From an uncultured Collinsella sp. (lineage in GTDB: Bacteria; Actinomycetota; Coriobacteriia; Coriobacteriales; Coriobacteriaceae), in contig CAJKFS010000013.1 of the NCBI GenBank assembly GCA_905199225.1, positions 1 through 53,429 on the forward strand: a stretch of 53,429 nt of DNA. The letters run 5' to 3'. This document shows, piece after piece, positions 17,687-25,884 of this stretch. The notes beneath the pieces are model-generated. The model was given only the letters and a program-made list of their open reading frames with translations. It was not told the origin of the DNA and did not search any database. Each line of letters begins with the position of its first letter. The stretch's first letter is position 1. Both the position numbers and the translations under genes were made by a program.

Positions 17687-18421
17687 ATGGAAACGGTTAG
17701 CGGCAACCTTGCCTCGGCGCTCAGGATCGAGCCGGGCATTACCGCGATTATCGGCAGTGGCGGCAAGTCGACGTTGCTAAAGGCGCTGGGTCTTGAGCTC
17801 ATGCGCGCTGGCGGCCGCGTGCTCCTCTGCACCACCACGCATATGTTTCCCGTCGCCGGCGTGCCATGGGACGGGTCGAACCGTCGCCTGGACGCCGCGC
17901 CTTGGAAGCCGGGCGCCGCACATGTCTCTGGTTGCACCTGCGAGGCCTGCGCGGGCCTTGCGCGCGGAAGCATCTGTCAGGCAGGCGTCTTGGACCCGGA
18001 GACAGGCAAGCTCTCCGCCCCCGCCGAGCCACTCGGCGAGCTGGCACAGCGCTTTAACTACGTCTTGGCCGAGGCGGACGGCAGCAAGCGACTCCCGCTC
18101 AAAGCCCACGCCGCCTGGGAGCCGGTGATTCCCTCTGGCACCGCCAACATCGTCTGGATCGTCGGCGCCTCGGGGCTCGGCAAGCCCATCAACGAAGCCG
18201 TCCACCGCCCCGAGCTCTTTTGCGAGCGTTGCGGCTGCGAGCTCACCGACATCGCCACACCCGAGCGCGTCGCCCAGGTGCTCAATGCCGAGATGCAGGC
18301 GCTGGGACTCTGCACCGCACGCGTCATGCTCAACCAAGTCGACACGCTCAACGACCCGGCTATGACAGGACGCTTTGAGGCCGCCCTCGGCCGCCCCATC
18401 GTCGTCGGCAGCCTCAAGTAG
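17687..18421 (+). CDS. yqeC: YqeC family selenium-dependent hydroxylase accessory protein
   Basis: The 244-residue protein has an N-terminal P-loop (GSGGKST, residues 23-29) and VLLCTTTHMFP. It also has CTCEACAG, then FNYVLAEADGSKRLPLKAHA and WEPVIP. These match the YqeC family of putative ATPases linked to selenium-dependent molybdenum hydroxylases. Its role is thought to lie in cofactor maturation. The ribosome-binding site before the ATG is weak (GGTGA). It is transcribed alone, toward hyuA, and a short GC-rich terminator follows the stop. Confidence 0.88.
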   Translation: METVSGNLASALRIEPGITAIIGSGGKSTLLKALGLELMRAGGRVLLCTTTHMFPVAGVPWDGSNRRLDAAPWKPGAAHVSGCTCEACAGLARGSICQAGVLDPETGKLSAPAEPLGELAQRFNYVLAEADGSKRLPLKAHAAWEPVIPSGTANIVWIVGASGLGKPINEAVHRPELFCERCGCELTDIATPERVAQVLNAEMQALGLCTARVMLNQVDTLNDPAMTGRFEAALGRPIVVGSLK

Positions 18422-18423
18422 CC

Positions 18424-18446
18424 GGCGCCACCCCGGCGCCCTTTCT
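18424..18446 (+). terminator. Short terminator between convergent yqeC and hyuA
   Basis: GGCGCC, ACCCC loop, GGCGCC (18424-18440), followed by CTTTCT. It is a 6-bp GC-only stem and sits in the 26 bases between the two stops. Confidence 0.55.
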
Positions 18447-18447
18447 G

Positions 18448-19815
18448 CTAACGAGGCACGTAGCGACCGGGCTGGGCTCCGGTGGGCTCGCCGTCGCGCG
18501 CCACCAGCACGCCGTTGACGTAGACAGCCTTGGCGCGGCCATGTGCCTCAAAACCCTCGAGTGGCGTGTAGTCCACAGCCTGATGCTGCGTCGCCGCGCG
18601 AATGGTCCAGCGCGCCTGGGGATCCCACACGCACACATCGGCATCGGAACCCTCGGCAAGACAGCCCTTGCGCGGGTACATGCCAAACACGCGTGCCGGG
18701 TTCTCACTCATCAGGCGGCAGAGGTCTTCGGGGCCCAGCTGCCCCTCAAAGCTCGTGGCAATCGCAACGGGACGATGCTCCACGCCGGGCCCGCCGTTGG
18801 GAATCGCGCGGAAGTCGTCGCGCCCGCGGTCCTTTTGCCCGTGCAGATTAAAGCTGCAGTGGTCGGTGGCGATGGTATCGATCTCGCCGGCCACAAGCGC
18901 CTCGCGCAGGGCCGCACGGTCGCCGGCATGGCGCAGCGGCGGACTCATCACATACTTGGCACCCGCAAAGCCGTCCTCTCCCTGCTCCAAATAGCAGGTG
19001 TCGTCGAGCATCAGATATTGAGGGCAGGTCTCGACATAGATGTTCTTCTGCCCGCGCGCCTTGGCGGCACGGATGGCCTCGAGCCCCAGCTTGGTCGAAA
19101 GGTGCACCACGTTGACCGGAGCGTCCCCGGCCAAGTGCGCCAGATACAGCAGGCGGCTCACGGCCTCGGCCTCACACACGTCCGGACGGCTGAGCGCATG
19201 CCCCTCGGGCCCATGAATCCCCTGCTCGTACACGCGCTTCTGCAGTTCATTCACCAACGTGCCATTCTCACAATGCACGCACAGTATGCCGCCCAGGCGC
19301 TTGAGCTCCTCCAGCACCTCGAGTGTCTCGGCATCGTCCAAGCGCAGGTGGTCGTAGGCAAAGTAGGTCTTGAACGACGATACGCCCGCCTCGCGCATGG
19401 CCGAAAGATCAGCGCGGTTGCGCTCATTCCACTCGGCGAGTGCCATATGAAAGGCGTAGTTTGCCGTGCAGGTGCCGTCGGCGCGATGACGCCACTCGGC
19501 CAAGGCATCGGGCATGGTCACGCCGCGATCGGCCGTCGCGTAGTCCACGATGGTCGTCGTACCGCCGCAGGCAGCCGCACGCGTGCCGGTCTCAAAGCTA
19601 TCGGCTGTCCAATCCATGCCGGTCCAGCACTGCATATGCGTGTGGCCGTCGATAAAGCCGGGGAACACCCAGCAGCCCGCGGCGTCCTCGACGGTATCGT
19701 CGGCGCCCGGCTCAATCGCTGCGGCGATCCGCACGATCTTATCGCCCTCCATGGCAAGATCGGCGCGGCGAAGCCCCTGGGGCGTCACGAGCGCGCCGTT
19801 TTTGATGATGATCAT
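18448..19815 (-). CDS. hyuA: Dihydropyrimidinase/hydantoinase-family amidohydrolase (HyuA/YgeZ-like)
   Basis: This 455-residue metal-dependent cyclic amidase opens ring amides such as hydantoins or pyrimidine and purine breakdown products. The motifs are complete: GFIDGHTHMQ (metal His pair), SSFKTYFAYD with the lysine expected to be carbamylated, CVHCEN, VNVVHLST and IATDHC with the metal Asp. The neighbour set (ygeW, ygeY, ygeX, mocA) is that of the E. coli ygeW-ssnA region, which supports the HyuA assignment. The natural substrate is not known from sequence. AAGGAG precedes the ATG, and mocA ends 9 bases upstream, so they share a transcript. Confidence 0.87.
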   Translation of the reverse strand: MIIIKNGALVTPQGLRRADLAMEGDKIVRIAAAIEPGADDTVEDAAGCWVFPGFIDGHTHMQCWTGMDWTADSFETGTRAAACGGTTTIVDYATADRGVTMPDALAEWRHRADGTCTANYAFHMALAEWNERNRADLSAMREAGVSSFKTYFAYDHLRLDDAETLEVLEELKRLGGILCVHCENGTLVNELQKRVYEQGIHGPEGHALSRPDVCEAEAVSRLLYLAHLAGDAPVNVVHLSTKLGLEAIRAAKARGQKNIYVETCPQYLMLDDTCYLEQGEDGFAGAKYVMSPPLRHAGDRAALREALVAGEIDTIATDHCSFNLHGQKDRGRDDFRAIPNGGPGVEHRPVAIATSFEGQLGPEDLCRLMSENPARVFGMYPRKGCLAEGSDADVCVWDPQARWTIRAATQHQAVDYTPLEGFEAHGRAKAVYVNGVLVARDGEPTGAQPGRYVPR

Positions 19816-19824
19816 AATTGCTCC

Positions 19825-20439
19825 TTATTGATTGATGCAGTTGGCCACGTGATCAAAATACGAGCAGGCGGCAATATGCTCCGTTATGCGTCGCTGTCCC
19901 TTGACGGTATCGACGTCCCACAGCTCGTAGGCACGCGCTTCGACCAGCGCAACGTCGACGCGACCTTTGAGAATCGAGCCCCCGCCGTCTTTGCCCTCAA
20001 GACACATAAGTGCATCGAACAGTTCCGCCGGAAAGAGCACCGGGCTCGAAGGCTCACCGTTGCACGCAAGACGCACCGGATGTTTGCGGCCACGCTCGTC
20101 AAATGCACGAACCATAGCCTCAAAAGAATCCGAACTCACGAGCGGCTGGTCGCCCGGCAAAAAGAGGCAACCTTTCCAGTTGCGTTCGACTCCCCACGAA
20201 AGGCCCGCACGGACGCTTTCGCTGCGCAGCTCGCCATCGTGCAGCACGCACGGGCAATGCTTGTCCTCGCAAATCTGAGCGACCTCGGGCCAACGCGTCG
20301 AAACCACGACGTCAAAGCCCCGGGGAACCGAATCTATGGTCCGGGCAATCAGCGGCTCGCCATAGATATCGGCAAGCATCTTGTTAGAGCCAAACCGCTT
20401 GCCCTCGCCCGAAGCCATAATGACGCATCCAAGTTTCAT
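19825..20439 (-). CDS. mocA: Molybdenum cofactor nucleotidyltransferase, MocA-like
   Basis: The 204-residue GT-A-type nucleotidyltransferase has CVIMASGEGKRFGSNKML, the NTP-binding signature, then CLFLPGDQPLVS and RKHPVRLACNG. MocA attaches CMP to molybdopterin, giving the dinucleotide cofactor used by xanthine-dehydrogenase-type enzymes. Whether CTP or another nucleotide is used cannot be read from the sequence. An upstream in-frame start at 20538 exists, but the ATG at 20437-20439 has GGGGAGG in front and gives the canonical start. It is the first gene after the ygeW terminator and is cotranscribed with hyuA. Confidence 0.85.
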   Translation of the reverse strand: MKLGCVIMASGEGKRFGSNKMLADIYGEPLIARTIDSVPRGFDVVVSTRWPEVAQICEDKHCPCVLHDGELRSESVRAGLSWGVERNWKGCLFLPGDQPLVSSDSFEAMVRAFDERGRKHPVRLACNGEPSSPVLFPAELFDALMCLEGKDGGGSILKGRVDVALVEARAYELWDVDTVKGQRRITEHIAACSYFDHVANCINQ

Positions 20440-20525
20440 GGTGATACCTCCCCTGAAACCATCGTACCCATAACTCGCGCCGCGGGCATCTACATCGAAA
20501 GCGCTTATCCCGCACGCCCGCGATG

Positions 20526-20565
20526 CAAAAAGGGGCACCCCGCCGGTTGGCAGAGCGCCCCCTTT
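20526..20565 (-). terminator. Terminator after ygeW
   Basis: A 16-18 bp stem (20529-20544 with 20549-20565, including several G-T pairs) and a GGTT loop are followed on the minus strand by five T. It lies 24 bases after the ygeW stop. Confidence 0.85.
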
Positions 20566-20588
20566 ACATGGCTTACCTCAACCCGGCT

Positions 20589-21791
20589 TTAGGCCTGGAG
20601 CCAACGGGCGGTGTTGCGCTCGTCGAGGGCCTTGAGGGTAGCGGCGGGATCGGCAACCTTTTGCAGGAACATCATGGCTGCGATGGCGTACGGCTTGTAG
20701 CTGGCCTCCTTGTACATGCCCACGCGGTGCATGTCGAAGACGTCGGCGTTGACCTCGCCGTGCTCGCAGGAGACACCGGAGATGTCGGCGGGCAGCGGGT
20801 GCATAAAGATGGTGTCCTGGCCGTTGGCAGTCTTCTCCATGAGCTCGGTCGTGGAGCACCAATCCTGATGGGTGGCGTTCTGGGCGAGCAGCTCCTTCTC
20901 GAGCGCAGCGATGCCGGCGTCGTCGCCCTCGGCGTACAGATTGGTACGCTTCTCCATGGCGGCAAACGGAGCCCAGCTCTTGGGGATCACGATGTCGGCG
21001 CCCTCGAAGGCCTCGGCCATGGTGTTGACCTGCTTAAAGGTGGTGCCGGACTCGGCGGCATAGCCCTTGGCGCGCTCGACGACCTCGGGCATGAGGTCGT
21101 AGCCCTCGGGGTGGGCCAGGGTGACGTCCATGCCAAAGCGGGGCAGCAGGCTGATCAGCGACTGCGGGCAGGACAGCGGCTTGCCGTAAGAGGGCGAATA
21201 GGCCCAGGTGACGGCAACCTTCTTGCCCTTGAGGTTCTCAAGGCCGCCAAACTCGTTGATGAGGTAGAGCATGTCGGCAGAGGACTGCGTGGGGTGATCG
21301 GAGTCGGACTGCAGGGAAATGAGCGTGGGACGGTGATCCAGAACGCCGTCCTCGTAAGCCTGCTGGACAGACTCGGAGACCTCGGCCATGTAGGCGTCGC
21401 CCTTGCCGATGTACATGTCGTCGCGGATGCCGATGACGTCGGCCATGAAGGAGATCATGGTAGCGGTCTCGCGGACGGTCTCGCCGTGAGCGATCTGGGA
21501 CTTCTTCTCGTCCAGGTCCTGCAGCTCAAGGCCGAGCAGGTTGGCGGCCTTAGAGAAGGAGAAGCGCGTACGGGTGGAGTTATCGCGGAACAGGGAGACG
21601 GCCAGGCCCGAGTCGAAGATCTTGGACGAGACGTTGTTCTCGCGCAGCTCGCGCAGGGCGTCGGCGACGATGTAGAGAGCCTTGAGCTCATCGGTGGTCT
21701 TATCCCAGGTGTGCAGGAAGTCGCTGCCGTACATACCCTTAAAATCGAGGCCGTTCAGCTGCTCGACGAGCTCGGTAAACTTGGCGTCCAT
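20589..21791 (-). CDS. ygeW: YgeW-type carbamoyltransferase (ornithine/aspartate transcarbamylase family)
   Basis: The 400-residue protein has SLFRDNSTRTRFSFSKAANL (carbamoyl-phosphate STRTR loop), HPTQSSADML, VTWAYSPSYGKPLS and MHPLPADISG, all transcarbamylase motifs. Length and details match the knotted YgeW subfamily, which lies beside ygeX and ygeY in purine-degrading bacteria. Its acceptor is unproven. In urate catabolism it is thought to run toward carbamoyl phosphate, from which a carbamate kinase could make ATP, but no carbamate kinase is in this window. The ATG at 21789-21791 (AGAAAGGA upstream) is preferred over an in-frame start 62 codons earlier, because that stretch has no family similarity. 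Confidence 0.88.
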   Translation of the reverse strand: MDAKFTELVEQLNGLDFKGMYGSDFLHTWDKTTDELKALYIVADALRELRENNVSSKIFDSGLAVSLFRDNSTRTRFSFSKAANLLGLELQDLDEKKSQIAHGETVRETATMISFMADVIGIRDDMYIGKGDAYMAEVSESVQQAYEDGVLDHRPTLISLQSDSDHPTQSSADMLYLINEFGGLENLKGKKVAVTWAYSPSYGKPLSCPQSLISLLPRFGMDVTLAHPEGYDLMPEVVERAKGYAAESGTTFKQVNTMAEAFEGADIVIPKSWAPFAAMEKRTNLYAEGDDAGIAALEKELLAQNATHQDWCSTTELMEKTANGQDTIFMHPLPADISGVSCEHGEVNADVFDMHRVGMYKEASYKPYAIAAMMFLQKVADPAATLKALDERNTARWLQA

Positions 21792-21946
21792 GTAAATGTC
21801 CTTTCTAAAGGTGAAACGATCGCAATGAGTAGATGTGCTCCGGCATGCGCGTGTGGCTAGAACATGCAGAGCGCTATGACGAGGACCCGCTACCGTTGAG
21901 GAAGCATGGGAGATAACGACCGCGGGCCCCAAGTCAACAGGAGGCG

Positions 21947-21972
21947 CCGGGGGCATAAACTGTCCCCGGCTC
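21947..21972 (-). other. Hairpin between ygeY and ygeW
   Basis: GCCGGGG and CCCCGGC bracket a short loop (21947-21972). No T run follows. It may be an mRNA stability or processing element within the ygeX-ygeY-ygeW unit. The rest of this ~200-base gap (21792-21992) shows no gene. Confidence 0.45.
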
Positions 21973-21992
21973 AACAAAATCGAGGAATGGGA

Positions 21993-23378
21993 CTAGTCGA
22001 TCTTGTTGTTGGTCAGACCGGCGCGGAACACGGTGGCGTCGCCATCGGCCTGGCTCGGATCGTAGAGGTTCAGGGCAGCCACATACATGGCGGCAGCGGT
22101 GACCAGGTCGTCCTTGTAGGTGACCTCGTTGGGAGCGTGAGCCTGAGACTCGGCACCCGGGCCAAAGCCCACGCAGGGGATGCCGTAGCGGCCCTGGATG
22201 GAGACGCAGTTCGTGGAGAAGGTCCACTTGTCGCACAGCGGGCGACCGGTGCGCTTGTCCATGCTGGGCTCGCAGCCGATGCGCTTGTCACCAAACATGG
22301 CCTTGTGGGCGTCGACGAGGGCCTTGACGTGCGGAGCGGTCTCCTTGTTGATCCACGTGGGGAAGTAAGCCTCGGTCTCGTAGACCTCGCCGGTCCAGGA
22401 CGGACGGTCGTACATGTACATGGAGACCTTCACGTCGTCACCGTACTTCTTGGCTGCCGGCAGGTTGCGGATCTCGTCCAGGCAGGACTCCCAGGTCTCA
22501 CCGGCGGTCATACGACGGTCGATGGAGATGGCGCAGGAGTCGGCCACGGCGCAGCGGCTGGGGCTGGTGTAGAAGATCTGGCTGACGGTGCAGGTGCCGC
22601 GGCCCAGGAAGCGGGCATCCTCGAAGTGCTCGGGATTGTACTTGGGGTCGAGCATCTTGACGAGACCCTTGATGTCGGTCGACTCGTCGCAGCCGTTGTT
22701 GTTGAGGGCGCGGACGTCGGCGATGATGTCGGCCATCTTGTAGATGGCGTTGTCGCCGCGGTCGGGAGCGGAGCCGTGGCAGGAGGTACCGTGAACGTCG
22801 ACGCGGATCTCCATGCGGCCGCGGTGACCGCGATAGATGCCGCCGTCGGTGGGTTCGGTGGAAATGACGAACTCGGGCTTAATGCCATCCTTGTTGTAGA
22901 TGTACTGCCAGCACATGCCGTCGCAGTCCTCTTCCTGGACGGTGCCGACGACCATGATCTTGTAGCCCTCGGGGATGAGGCCCATGTCCTTCATCATCTT
23001 GGCAGCGTAGGTAGCAGAAGCCATGCCGCCCTCCTGGTCGGAGCCGCCGCGGCCGTAGATGATCTCGTCGGTCTCGTAGCCCTCATAGGGATCGGCATCC
23101 CAGTTCTCGATGTTGCCGATGCCGACGGTGTCGATGTGGGAGTCGATGGCGATGATCTTGTCGCCCTCGCCCATAAAGCCCATGACGTTGCCCAGGCCAT
23201 CGACCTTGACCTCGTCATAGCCAAGGTTCTCCATCTCGGCCTTGATGCAGGCGACAACCTCACCCTCCTCGCAAGACTCAGAGGGATGGGAGATCATAGC
23301 GCGCAGGAAGCGAGTCATATCAGCACGATGGGACTCAGCAGCAGCCTTGATAGCGTCGAAATCGAGTTCTTTAGTCAT
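21993..23378 (-). CDS. ygeY: YgeY family M20 metallohydrolase linked to purine/selenium metabolism
   Basis: The 461-residue protein is an M20-type zinc amidohydrolase. It shows the metal-binding IAIDSHIDTVGIG, GRGGSDQEGGMA, the catalytic VGTVQEEDCDGM glutamates and EFVISTEPTDG. These match the YgeY subfamily, which always travels with ygeX and ygeW. It probably hydrolyses an amide or carbamoyl intermediate of purine breakdown. A true dipeptidase role is less likely from context. The ATG at 23376-23378 has AGAAAGG upstream. A TTG three codons earlier overlaps this site. Confidence 0.88.
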   Translation of the reverse strand: MTKELDFDAIKAAAESHRADMTRFLRAMISHPSESCEEGEVVACIKAEMENLGYDEVKVDGLGNVMGFMGEGDKIIAIDSHIDTVGIGNIENWDADPYEGYETDEIIYGRGGSDQEGGMASATYAAKMMKDMGLIPEGYKIMVVGTVQEEDCDGMCWQYIYNKDGIKPEFVISTEPTDGGIYRGHRGRMEIRVDVHGTSCHGSAPDRGDNAIYKMADIIADVRALNNNGCDESTDIKGLVKMLDPKYNPEHFEDARFLGRGTCTVSQIFYTSPSRCAVADSCAISIDRRMTAGETWESCLDEIRNLPAAKKYGDDVKVSMYMYDRPSWTGEVYETEAYFPTWINKETAPHVKALVDAHKAMFGDKRIGCEPSMDKRTGRPLCDKWTFSTNCVSIQGRYGIPCVGFGPGAESQAHAPNEVTYKDDLVTAAAMYVAALNLYDPSQADGDATVFRAGLTNNKID

Positions 23379-23482
23379 AACAGTCAACCTTTCTACAAGG
23401 GTTTACCTACAGGTAGATATTTCAGATAGATCACTTGTGCCAAATAGCGTGAGGTCGAGCACCCCACAAGCAAGTAACCATA

Positions 23483-23600
23483 GGAGGCGGACGGAGGACT
23501 TTGCTCCGTCGCGAGTTCCGCACGAGCCGGAGAGCACTTAATGTGTTCTCCGTGCGAGCAGGACTGTCCGAGCAGGGAGTAAAGTCCTCCGGCTGCCTCC
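23483..23600. repeat. Nested 118-base palindromic element between ygeX and ygeY
   Basis: The outer arms (23483-23507 and 23576-23600) are 25 bases each and complementary at about 22 positions. Inside, CGCAC/GTGCG arms enclose a second hairpin (GGAGA...TCTCC) with a TTAAT apex. As RNA it would make a long forked structure between two cotranscribed genes. It could be a palindromic mobile element, an attenuator or a metabolite-sensing leader. No known riboswitch core was recognised. Confidence 0.7.
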
Positions 23601-23615
23601 GGACAGGTCAGTCTG

Positions 23616-24830
23616 CTAGCAAGTCGGGTACTCGCCCTCCCAGACGATGCGACGGTACTGATCCGGATCGGTGTCGCCCTCGGTGGAGAAGCAGAGCACG
23701 GAGCTCGTCTTATCCAGGCCGATGAGCTCTTTGAGCTCGGCGTACTCAGGATCGAGCATGAGGGTCTCGACCAGGCCAGTGGTCACCGCGCCGGACTCGC
23801 CGGAGATGACGCGCGGGTCGCCCTTCTCGGGGGCGCCCAGGGTGCGCATGCCGCGAGCGGTGACCCAGTCGGGGCAGGACACGAAGGCGGTGGCATGGTT
23901 GCGCAGGATATCCCAGCCCAGGATGTTGGGCTCGCCGCAGCACAGACCGGCCATGATGGAGGGCATGTCACCGTCCACGATACGCGGATCGCCGTCGCCG
24001 GCGGCAGCGCCCTTGTACAGGCAGGCGGCCGGAGCGCACTCGACCACGACGAAGGTGGGCGGGTTATCGGGATACAGGTTGGTGAAGTAGCCCACCACGG
24101 CGCCGGCGAGCGAACCCACGCCAGCCTGGACAAACACGTGCGTCGGGCGGTTGATGGCCATCTCGCGCAGCTGCTCGGCAGCCTCGGAAGCCATGGTGCC
24201 GTAGCCCTCCATGATCCAAGACGGGATCTTCTCGTAGCCCTCCCAGGCGGTGTCCTGAACGATGACGCCGCGCTCGCAGGCGTCGGCCTCGGCGGCGGCC
24301 ATGCGCACGCACTCGTCGTAGTTGACCTCTTCGATGGTCACCGTTGCGCCCTCGGCGGCGATGTTATCGAAGCGGGGCTTGGTGGAACCCTTGGGCATGT
24401 GAACGACGGCCTTCTGGCCCAGCTTGTTGGCAGCCCATGCCACGCCGCGGCCATGATTGCCGTCGGTAGCGGTAAAGAAGGTGGCCTGGCCAAAGTCCTT
24501 GGCAAGCTGATCGGAGGTCAGGTAATCGAAGGTGCACTCGGCAACGTCCTTGCCGGTCTCGTCGGCAATGTAGTTGGCCATGGCAAACGATCCGCCCAGA
24601 ACCTTAAAGGCGTTGAGGCCAAAGCGATAGCTCTCGTCCTTAACGCACAGGTTGGACAGACCCAAGCGCGCAGCCTGACCGTCCAGGCGGGCAAGCGGGG
24701 TGACGGTATATTGAGGGAACGACTGGTGGAAGGCGCGGGCCTTCTTCACGTGGTCGAGGCTCATGATTCCCAAGTGCTTGTCATCGCTCTTGGGCATCGT
24801 GTTGCCCGCCCACTGGATCTTATCGGCCAT
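23616..24830 (-). CDS. ygeX: Diaminopropionate ammonia-lyase
   Basis: The 404-residue PLP enzyme splits 2,3-diaminopropionate into pyruvate and ammonia. FGLNAFKVLGG carries the PLP lysine (Lys76, close to Lys77 of the E. coli enzyme). TATDGNHGRGVAWAA is the phosphate-binding and aspartate motif. VQDTAWEGYEKIPSWIMEGYG and ISGESGAVTTGLVE are diagnostic for YgeX. In gut anaerobes it supports growth on urate-derived diaminopropionate. The gene is first in a ygeX-ygeY-ygeW unit and is divergent from the regulator at 25108 across 277 bases that contain paired palindromes. Confidence 0.94.
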   Translation of the reverse strand: MADKIQWAGNTMPKSDDKHLGIMSLDHVKKARAFHQSFPQYTVTPLARLDGQAARLGLSNLCVKDESYRFGLNAFKVLGGSFAMANYIADETGKDVAECTFDYLTSDQLAKDFGQATFFTATDGNHGRGVAWAANKLGQKAVVHMPKGSTKPRFDNIAAEGATVTIEEVNYDECVRMAAAEADACERGVIVQDTAWEGYEKIPSWIMEGYGTMASEAAEQLREMAINRPTHVFVQAGVGSLAGAVVGYFTNLYPDNPPTFVVVECAPAACLYKGAAAGDGDPRIVDGDMPSIMAGLCCGEPNILGWDILRNHATAFVSCPDWVTARGMRTLGAPEKGDPRVISGESGAVTTGLVETLMLDPEYAELKELIGLDKTSSVLCFSTEGDTDPDQYRRIVWEGEYPTC

Positions 24831-24922
24831 ACGGTGAACTCCTTAAGTCCTCTCTTGCCGGCCCCCGCATACGCGTTTCAGCCCATTCCCATTCATGCGA
24901 CTGAACTTTTATGTGGATGCCA

Positions 24923-24988
24923 AACAAAAAGTTTGTTAGCACTGTTCTATCACACTTTTTGATTGGCAAACCTAACAAATTGTTTGTT
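24923..24988. promoter_or_regulatory. Two operator-like palindromes between ygeX and its regulator
   Basis: AACAAA-N3-TTTGTT occurs perfectly twice, at 24923-24937 and 24974-24988, with centres 51 bp apart, close to five helical turns. A degenerate relative (TGTTTGCGAACA) lies at 25046-25057. The location between divergent genes suggests they bind the product of the gene at 25108. That is an inference. Confidence 0.7.
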
Positions 24989-25107
24989 GCCGTAATCGGT
25001 ACTTTTTCGCCGCCGAACGGTCATGAATTGCCTTGTTGATGGATTTGTTTGCGAACAGATGTGGTTTATGGCAAAGTGTACCCAAACTAATTTTTAGGAA
25101 GGCACCC

Positions 25108-25761
25108 ATGACCCCCGCACAGATTGAGTTTTACAAGCGCCTCGCACACGGCCTGGCGCTCCAATTTGGCCCCAACTGCGAAGTCGTCGTCCACGATCTG
25201 GAGACCGAGGACGTGGACCACTCCATCGTAGTGATCGAAAACGGCCACGTCAGCGGGCGCAAACTGGGTGACGGCCCCAGCCATATTGTGTTTGAGTCCA
25301 TGCACGAGGGCAGCACCGACGTACACGACCGCGAGCCGTACCTCACTAAAACCACCGATGGCAAGCTGCTCAAGTCCTCGACCATCTTTATCCGCAACGA
25401 CGAAGGCAAGCCCGTCGGCATTTTGGGCATCAACTTTGACATTACGCTTATGAAGGCTTTTGAGCGTTCGCTCGACGCCTTTACCGGCACCGGCGGCACG
25501 GGCTATACCGAGCCCGAGCCCATTACCAAGAACATCGGCGACCTGCTCGAGGACCTGCTGCACGAGTGCGAGCAGTTTGTGGGCAAGCCCGCGGCACTCA
25601 TGACCAAAGACGAGCGCATTCGTGCCATTGGCTACCTCGACCGTCGCGGCGCCTTCCTCATTTCCAAGTCGAGCGAGCGCGCCTGCGAGTTCTTTGGCAT
25701 CTCCAAGTACAGCTTCTATAGCTACCTCAATGAGGCCAAGGCGGCGGCCGGCGACAAGTAG
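25108..25761 (+). CDS. YheO/DauR-type transcriptional regulator (PAS-like plus helix-turn-helix)
   Basis: The 217-residue protein has an N-terminal PAS-like sensor domain (CEVVVHDLETEDVDHSIVVI, ENGHVSGRKLGD, FIRNDEGKPVGILGINFD) and a C-terminal helix-turn-helix (RIRAIGYLDRRGAFLISKSS, then FFGISKYSFYSYLNEAK). This is the YheO-like layout found in DauR. The ATG at 25108 has AGGAAGG upstream. An in-frame start 25 codons earlier lacks one. It is divergent from ygeX and probably controls the ygeX-ygeY-ygeW unit in response to a small catabolite. A paralogue faces the permease at 46421. Confidence 0.85.
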   Translation: MTPAQIEFYKRLAHGLALQFGPNCEVVVHDLETEDVDHSIVVIENGHVSGRKLGDGPSHIVFESMHEGSTDVHDREPYLTKTTDGKLLKSSTIFIRNDEGKPVGILGINFDITLMKAFERSLDAFTGTGGTGYTEPEPITKNIGDLLEDLLHECEQFVGKPAALMTKDERIRAIGYLDRRGAFLISKSSERACEFFGISKYSFYSYLNEAKAAAGDK

Positions 25762-25884
25762 GCACTCGCCTGGATTGCCCCTCCCCTTTTGGGTGCGAGT
25801 TCTGGAAAGCACGAATCCAAGACCGGGCCGCTTGGGAAGTTCCATATAATCGATGTCATTAGTATTTCGAAAGGATGGAACAGA

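Noticed and set aside
16790..25761. Carbamate kinase or an XDH FAD subunit hidden in the purine block
   Set aside because: All open stretches are accounted for by the called genes; neither family signature appears in this window.
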